DNA of 64,000 nucleotides. Origin: Cellulophaga sp. 20_2_10 (GTDB lineage Bacteria; Bacteroidota; Bacteroidia; Flavobacteriales; Flavobacteriaceae). The stretch covers positions 62,001 through 126,000 of the forward strand of contig NZ_JAMCOJ010000008.1 in the NCBI RefSeq assembly GCF_023476645.1, read 5' to 3'. Under the pieces are notes generated by a model. That model worked only from the letters and a program-made list of their open reading frames with translations, was not told the DNA's origin and made no database searches. Position numbers and translations under genes: made by a program. This document shows, in pieces, positions 62,623-64,000 of the stretch; within the stretch, counting starts at the first letter, position 1, and each line of letters opens with the position of its first letter.

Positions 62623-62630
62623 CAAAAATA
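62623..62630 (-). promoter_or_regulatory. -7 box immediately upstream of idi
   Basis: The minus strand reads TATTTTTG, ending 7 nt before the ATG at 62615. With the usual start distance the transcript would begin at or just before the start codon. Confidence 0.55.
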
Positions 62631-62666
62631 AGACCTTTATGTTATTTATGAGCACTATAAAAAGAA

Positions 62667-62696
62667 AAAACACCTTTACAAGTAAAAGTGTTTTTA
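62667..62696 (-). terminator. imperfect hairpin after the PorP/SprF gene
   Basis: An imperfect stem with G-U pairs (AAAACAC...GTGTTTT) followed by T on the minus strand, 27 nt past the stop. Confidence 0.55.
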
Positions 62697-62723
62697 AGGT
62701 CTATAAAATTAAGATTGTATGTT

Positions 62724-63677
62724 TTAAAAGAATCTAGGCGATTTTAAGTTTTTCTTGGTTTTAATAAAATCATATCGCAACATAAGTTCAAAAGAACCAT
62801 CGTTAAAAGATGTATTACCTAATTCTGTTGTTTCTTTATCATAAGCCAATCCAATTAGCAAATCTTCGGATACTTGAAACCCGAACATACCACTAAATGC
62901 AGCACTCCAACGGTAAGCTCCACCTATAATAAATTTATCATTAAGCATAAAATTCGCAGATAAATCTACTTGTAATGGTGCTCCTTTTACGCCTTTAGTT
63001 AAAATGGTTGGTTTAAATTTTAATGATTCGTTTAAATCAAAAACATAACCAGTCATTAAGTACAAATGCATTTGTTCATTTGCTACAGTTGGGTTTGCTC
63101 CTTCTTCAAAGTGTTTAGTTTCTAAAATTCTTGGAGCAGACAGACCTGCATAAAATTTTTCTGTGTGATAATATACACCCGCTCCTATATTAGGTGAAAA
63201 TCTATTATCTACGTCTGTTTGCAACGTAGGGTCTAAACCACCACTAGTATCTTGGTTTAATTCTGAAAATCTAATATCTAATAAATGAGCACTCGCTTTT
63301 AGTCCAAATGATAATTTACCTTCTAAAGAGGTATGTATTGTGTATGAAAAATCGGCATCAAAATATGTTTCTGAAGTTGGACCTATAACATCATTAACAA
63401 CAGAAAAACCAACACCTACACCTCTGTACCCTACTGGTGTATGAAAATTAAATGTTTGCGTTTTTGGCGCGCCATCTAAACCTACCCATTGTGACCTATG
63501 TAATAAACCAACACTTAAATTACCACGAGAACCGGCATAAGCAGGGTTAATACTTATGGTATTATACATATACTGCGTATACTGAGCATCTTGCTGAGAC
63601 CATACTGATACGGTACCTAATGCAAATAACAGCACTGACACTACTAATAGTCTAATATGTTTTTTTAATATAATCAT
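62724..63677 (-). CDS. type IX secretion PorP/SprF family membrane protein
   Basis: The 317-aa outer-membrane protein has a signal peptide and the family start SQQDAQYTQYMYNTISINPA with GSRGNLSVGLLHRSQW, then beta strands ending in LRYDF. PorP/SprF proteins help type B substrates pass the T9SS. The neighbouring gene encodes such a substrate domain, so the two likely act as a pair. Confidence 0.93.
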   Translation of the reverse strand: MIILKKHIRLLVVSVLLFALGTVSVWSQQDAQYTQYMYNTISINPAYAGSRGNLSVGLLHRSQWVGLDGAPKTQTFNFHTPVGYRGVGVGFSVVNDVIGPTSETYFDADFSYTIHTSLEGKLSFGLKASAHLLDIRFSELNQDTSGGLDPTLQTDVDNRFSPNIGAGVYYHTEKFYAGLSAPRILETKHFEEGANPTVANEQMHLYLMTGYVFDLNESLKFKPTILTKGVKGAPLQVDLSANFMLNDKFIIGGAYRWSAAFSGMFGFQVSEDLLIGLAYDKETTELGNTSFNDGSFELMLRYDFIKTKKNLKSPRFF

Positions 63678-63690
63678 AAACTTAATTATG

Positions 63691-64000
63691 CTATTTGTTT
63701 AAATAAATATAGCCGCTAAGCTGTTTTGTTTTTCCTGCTGGTGTTGTGTAATCTAATACATAGAAATACGTACCTACTGGAAGTTTCTTATCTGTATTAA
63801 CAGTAACTCTTCCGTGAGATGTACCATCAAAATAATTGCTTTGTGTATTGTAAGACTTGGTTACAAATACTTGAACACCCCATCTATTATAAATTCTAAT
63901 AGTATTATTTGGGAATCTCTCTAGTCCTGTAATTTTAAGTACATCATGTATACCATCACCGTTTGGCGTTACCACATTAAATATTTCTATACCATCTTCT
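63691..64000 (-). CDS. T9SS type B / gliding-motility C-terminal domain protein, 5' end beyond window
   Basis: Only the last 102 codons are visible and the frame stays open to the right edge. The sequence VTPNGDGIHDVLKITGLERF and the end QLSGYIYLNK are the gliding motility-associated C-terminal domain (CHU_C), a type B T9SS sorting signal. The full protein is probably a large adhesin or secreted repeat protein. It is 13 nt upstream of the PorP/SprF gene. Confidence 0.92.
   Translation of the reverse strand, partial: EDGIEIFNVVTPNGDGIHDVLKITGLERFPNNTIRIYNRWGVQVFVTKSYNTQSNYFDGTSHGRVTVNTDKKLPVGTYFYVLDYTTPAGKTKQLSGYIYLNK

Overview
The window is AT-rich bacterial chromosome from the phylum Bacteroidota, most probably a marine, pigmented member of the Flavobacteriaceae. 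The evidence is Bacteroidota-type promoters (TTG, about 19 nt, TAnnTTTG), a type IX secretion pair (PorP/SprF next to a gliding-motility C-terminal-domain protein), a split transketolase, DUF4295 beside rpmB/rpmG/ftsY, and a zeaxanthin-type carotenoid cluster. I see no insertion sequence, prophage, CRISPR array or rRNA operon. Genes are densely packed, with many hairpin terminators and many TAATG or ATGA start/stop overlaps.

Left part (1-6.8 kb): the 5' portion of tgt, a two-gene transketolase, an outer-membrane barrel protein, an FKBP-like lipoprotein, an Hsp15-like RNA-binding protein, a phosphoribosyltransferase, shikimate kinase, and two identical tRNA-Lys genes in a tandem duplication of about 370 bp.

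Light-response and carotenoid block (6.8-15.2 kb): a MerR-type regulator with a CarH-like cobalamin-binding photoreceptor module is divergent from a lipoprotein with four fasciclin domains. Next comes crtI-crtB-(unknown gene)-crtZ-crtYcd, which predicts lycopene to beta-carotene to zeaxanthin, and a convergent photolyase. Two inverted repeats of a TGTCTA motif lie in the regulator/fasciclin intergenic region and are candidate operators. idi, for the isoprenoid precursor, lies at the far right.

Middle (15.4-45.2 kb): tRNA-Leu, a pair of TlpA-like thioredoxin proteins (one lacking CxxC), aconitase, MoxR ATPase with two periplasmic PPIase-like proteins, a beta-lactamase-like hydrolase, a DUF2339/DUF3999 pair, aquaporin, rimO, an amidase, ftsY, DUF4295, rpmG, rpmB, cinA, an Hpt protein, an FAH-family protein, a DnaQ-like exonuclease, a 2-oxoacid dehydrogenase E2, recR, a Na+/solute symporter, a CoA-binding protein, a FabH-like synthase and htpG.

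Right part (45.2-64 kb): two ECF sigma-factor modules in tandem, the second having twin divergent ECF-type promoters (GTAACC-N16-CGTCT) in an inverted repeat; small membrane proteins; an AraC regulator; an S1/P1 nuclease; a class A PBP; an SPFH operon with two small unannotated genes; a HAD phosphatase; a DUF819 transporter-like protein; manA-queD-idi; and the T9SS-related pair truncated by the right edge.

The two observations most worth testing are the CarH-like/fasciclin/carotenoid light module and the paired ECF promoters.
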